From NCBI GenBank assembly GCA_020284085.1, contig JACEVL010000004.1, forward strand, positions 633,307 through 697,306: a stretch of DNA of 64,000 bases, read 5' to 3'. Below, one piece after another: positions 63,120-64,000 of this stretch; the stretch's first letter is position 1, and every line of letters starts with the position of its first letter. This DNA comes from Aporrectodea caliginosa (taxonomy: Eukaryota; Annelida; Clitellata; Crassiclitellata; Lumbricidae). The notes beneath the pieces are model-generated. The model did no database searches and was not told the DNA's origin. It saw nothing but the letters and a program-made list of their open reading frames with translations. The position numbers and the translations under genes are program-made.

Positions 63120-64000
63120 TAAAACCAAACACGAAATCCAGGGGTGGTGGTAACCACCCCCCTTGGTAGCCAGTGTTACAAAAAAGCTTGGTAGCCCAAG
63201 GGTTAAATAAACAATGGCTAATAACAAAATAACAAAATAACGGCAACACAGGGCATGGTGCTCTAAAGACACTGAGAGTTCAGTAGGTATGATTTTAGTT
63301 TATTTTTAAACTGATGCAGCGTTGGCACGTTTTTTAGATCTGTCGGTAACATATTCCAAAAGATAGGACCATAAATTCTTATACTGTGTTGCCTAATCGT
63401 GGTGTTTGTGCTAATTTGGTGATACTTATTAGAGGACCGTGTGTGATGACTATGAACTTCTGAGTTTTTACTAAACCATCGATTGAAACCGCTTGGTAAT
63501 AAGCGCATGTGGAACCTGCACATAAATTCGCCCACTTGAAGCTTATTGATATTTTCAAAATGCAATACTCCCAGACTTATAAATAAATTTCGTGTGTGGG
63601 CTCTATAGGGTACGTTACATAATTATGATGCGTATAATGCGTTTCTGAAGGGTTGTCAAACAGGCCAATCTGGTACAATACGTAGATGCCCAAATAAGGT
63701 TGCAATATGACAGATAAGGATGGATTAGTAATAGTTTTAATTTAAGAGTATGTTTTTAGGAAGGAGATGTCAGATTCTGCAAATTATGCCAATATTTTTG
63801 GCCAATTTCTGTGAAATACAGGTTAGCCTACATGTTGTTTCCATGATAATTGATCATCAATGTAGACCCCCAAGAACTTAGCCGATGTCACGCTATTTAT
63901 GTTTTGGTTATCAATGTTAATAGAGAACGGATAGTCATGAACTGAAGCTATCTTCCTCTTTGAGCTAAATAGAATATAGTTCGGTTTTTTTAGATTCAAA
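63120..64000 (-). mobile_element. LINE fragment, minus strand, running off the window
   Basis: A minus-strand frame (63565-63263) reads LQVGEFMCRFHMRLLPSGFN, HHTRSSNKYHQI, FWNMLPTDLKNVPTLHQFKN and ends at a stop, the same C-terminal pattern as the two LINEs at 57.6-62.6 kb. Toward 64000 the minus strand reads FPFSININ, SAKFLGVYIDDQLSW, the RT thumb region, with frame changes between (around 63570-63850). The rest lies outside the window. The 3' end is near 63120 (GGGTGGTGGTAACCACCCCC hairpin). Confidence 0.75.

Overview
The window looks like one stretch of a marine invertebrate nuclear genome, probably an echinoderm or another marine deuterostome. The supports are spliced genes with GT-AG introns, AATAAA poly(A) signals, a family of secreted fibrinogen-related lectins, very high content of LINEs, SINEs and small DNA transposons, many microsatellites, and an over-represented TAGGCCTA octamer. 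The taxon is an inference. Nothing here looks bacterial or viral.

Host genes. (1) Two tandem plus-strand copies of a secreted fibrinogen-related protein gene lie at 3229-7619 and 17010-23962. Each has four exons: signal peptide plus PAN/apple-like domain, a 25-base linker exon, a cysteine-rich sushi-like exon, and a single-exon fibrinogen C-terminal domain. The duplicated block runs from about 2640 to 8200 and from about 13810 to 24530; copy 2 has grown to twice the size by transposon insertions. (2) A third, divergent fibrinogen-related gene runs on the minus strand (36972 to 30414), with its fibrinogen domain split over four exons. (3) Two partial copies of a nicotinamidase/isochorismatase-like gene lie on the minus strand. 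Copy A (45030-42189) has exons 1-2 and altered catalytic residues. Copy B (54456-53523) has exons 2-4 and no visible exon 1.

Mobile DNA fills most of the rest. Five hAT-like non-autonomous elements with 8-base target duplications can be delimited to the base (21206-23173, 21302-22155 nested in it, 29293-30109, 35597-36630, 54706-55943), and a sixth has one mismatch (46807-47337). A Mutator-like element with a 9-base duplication and a transposase C-terminal relic is at 37523-38648. There are foldback elements, a head-to-head pair of Helitron/Helentron-like copies, a piggyBac relic, an LTR-like promoter block, and at least four LINE groups. The LINEs include two large head-to-head reverse transcriptase elements at 57.6-62.6 kb and many L2-type fragments. 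A tRNA-derived SINE at 45553-45791 carries the same hairpin tail as the L2 fragments, so it probably used their machinery.

The least familiar item is a repeat at 49128-50506. It carries two inverted gene fragments of a cysteine-rich (CXC-type) repeat-encoded protein family inside 97-base inverted repeats. Exon limits and element boundaries were read by eye; percent identities and database matches were not computed.
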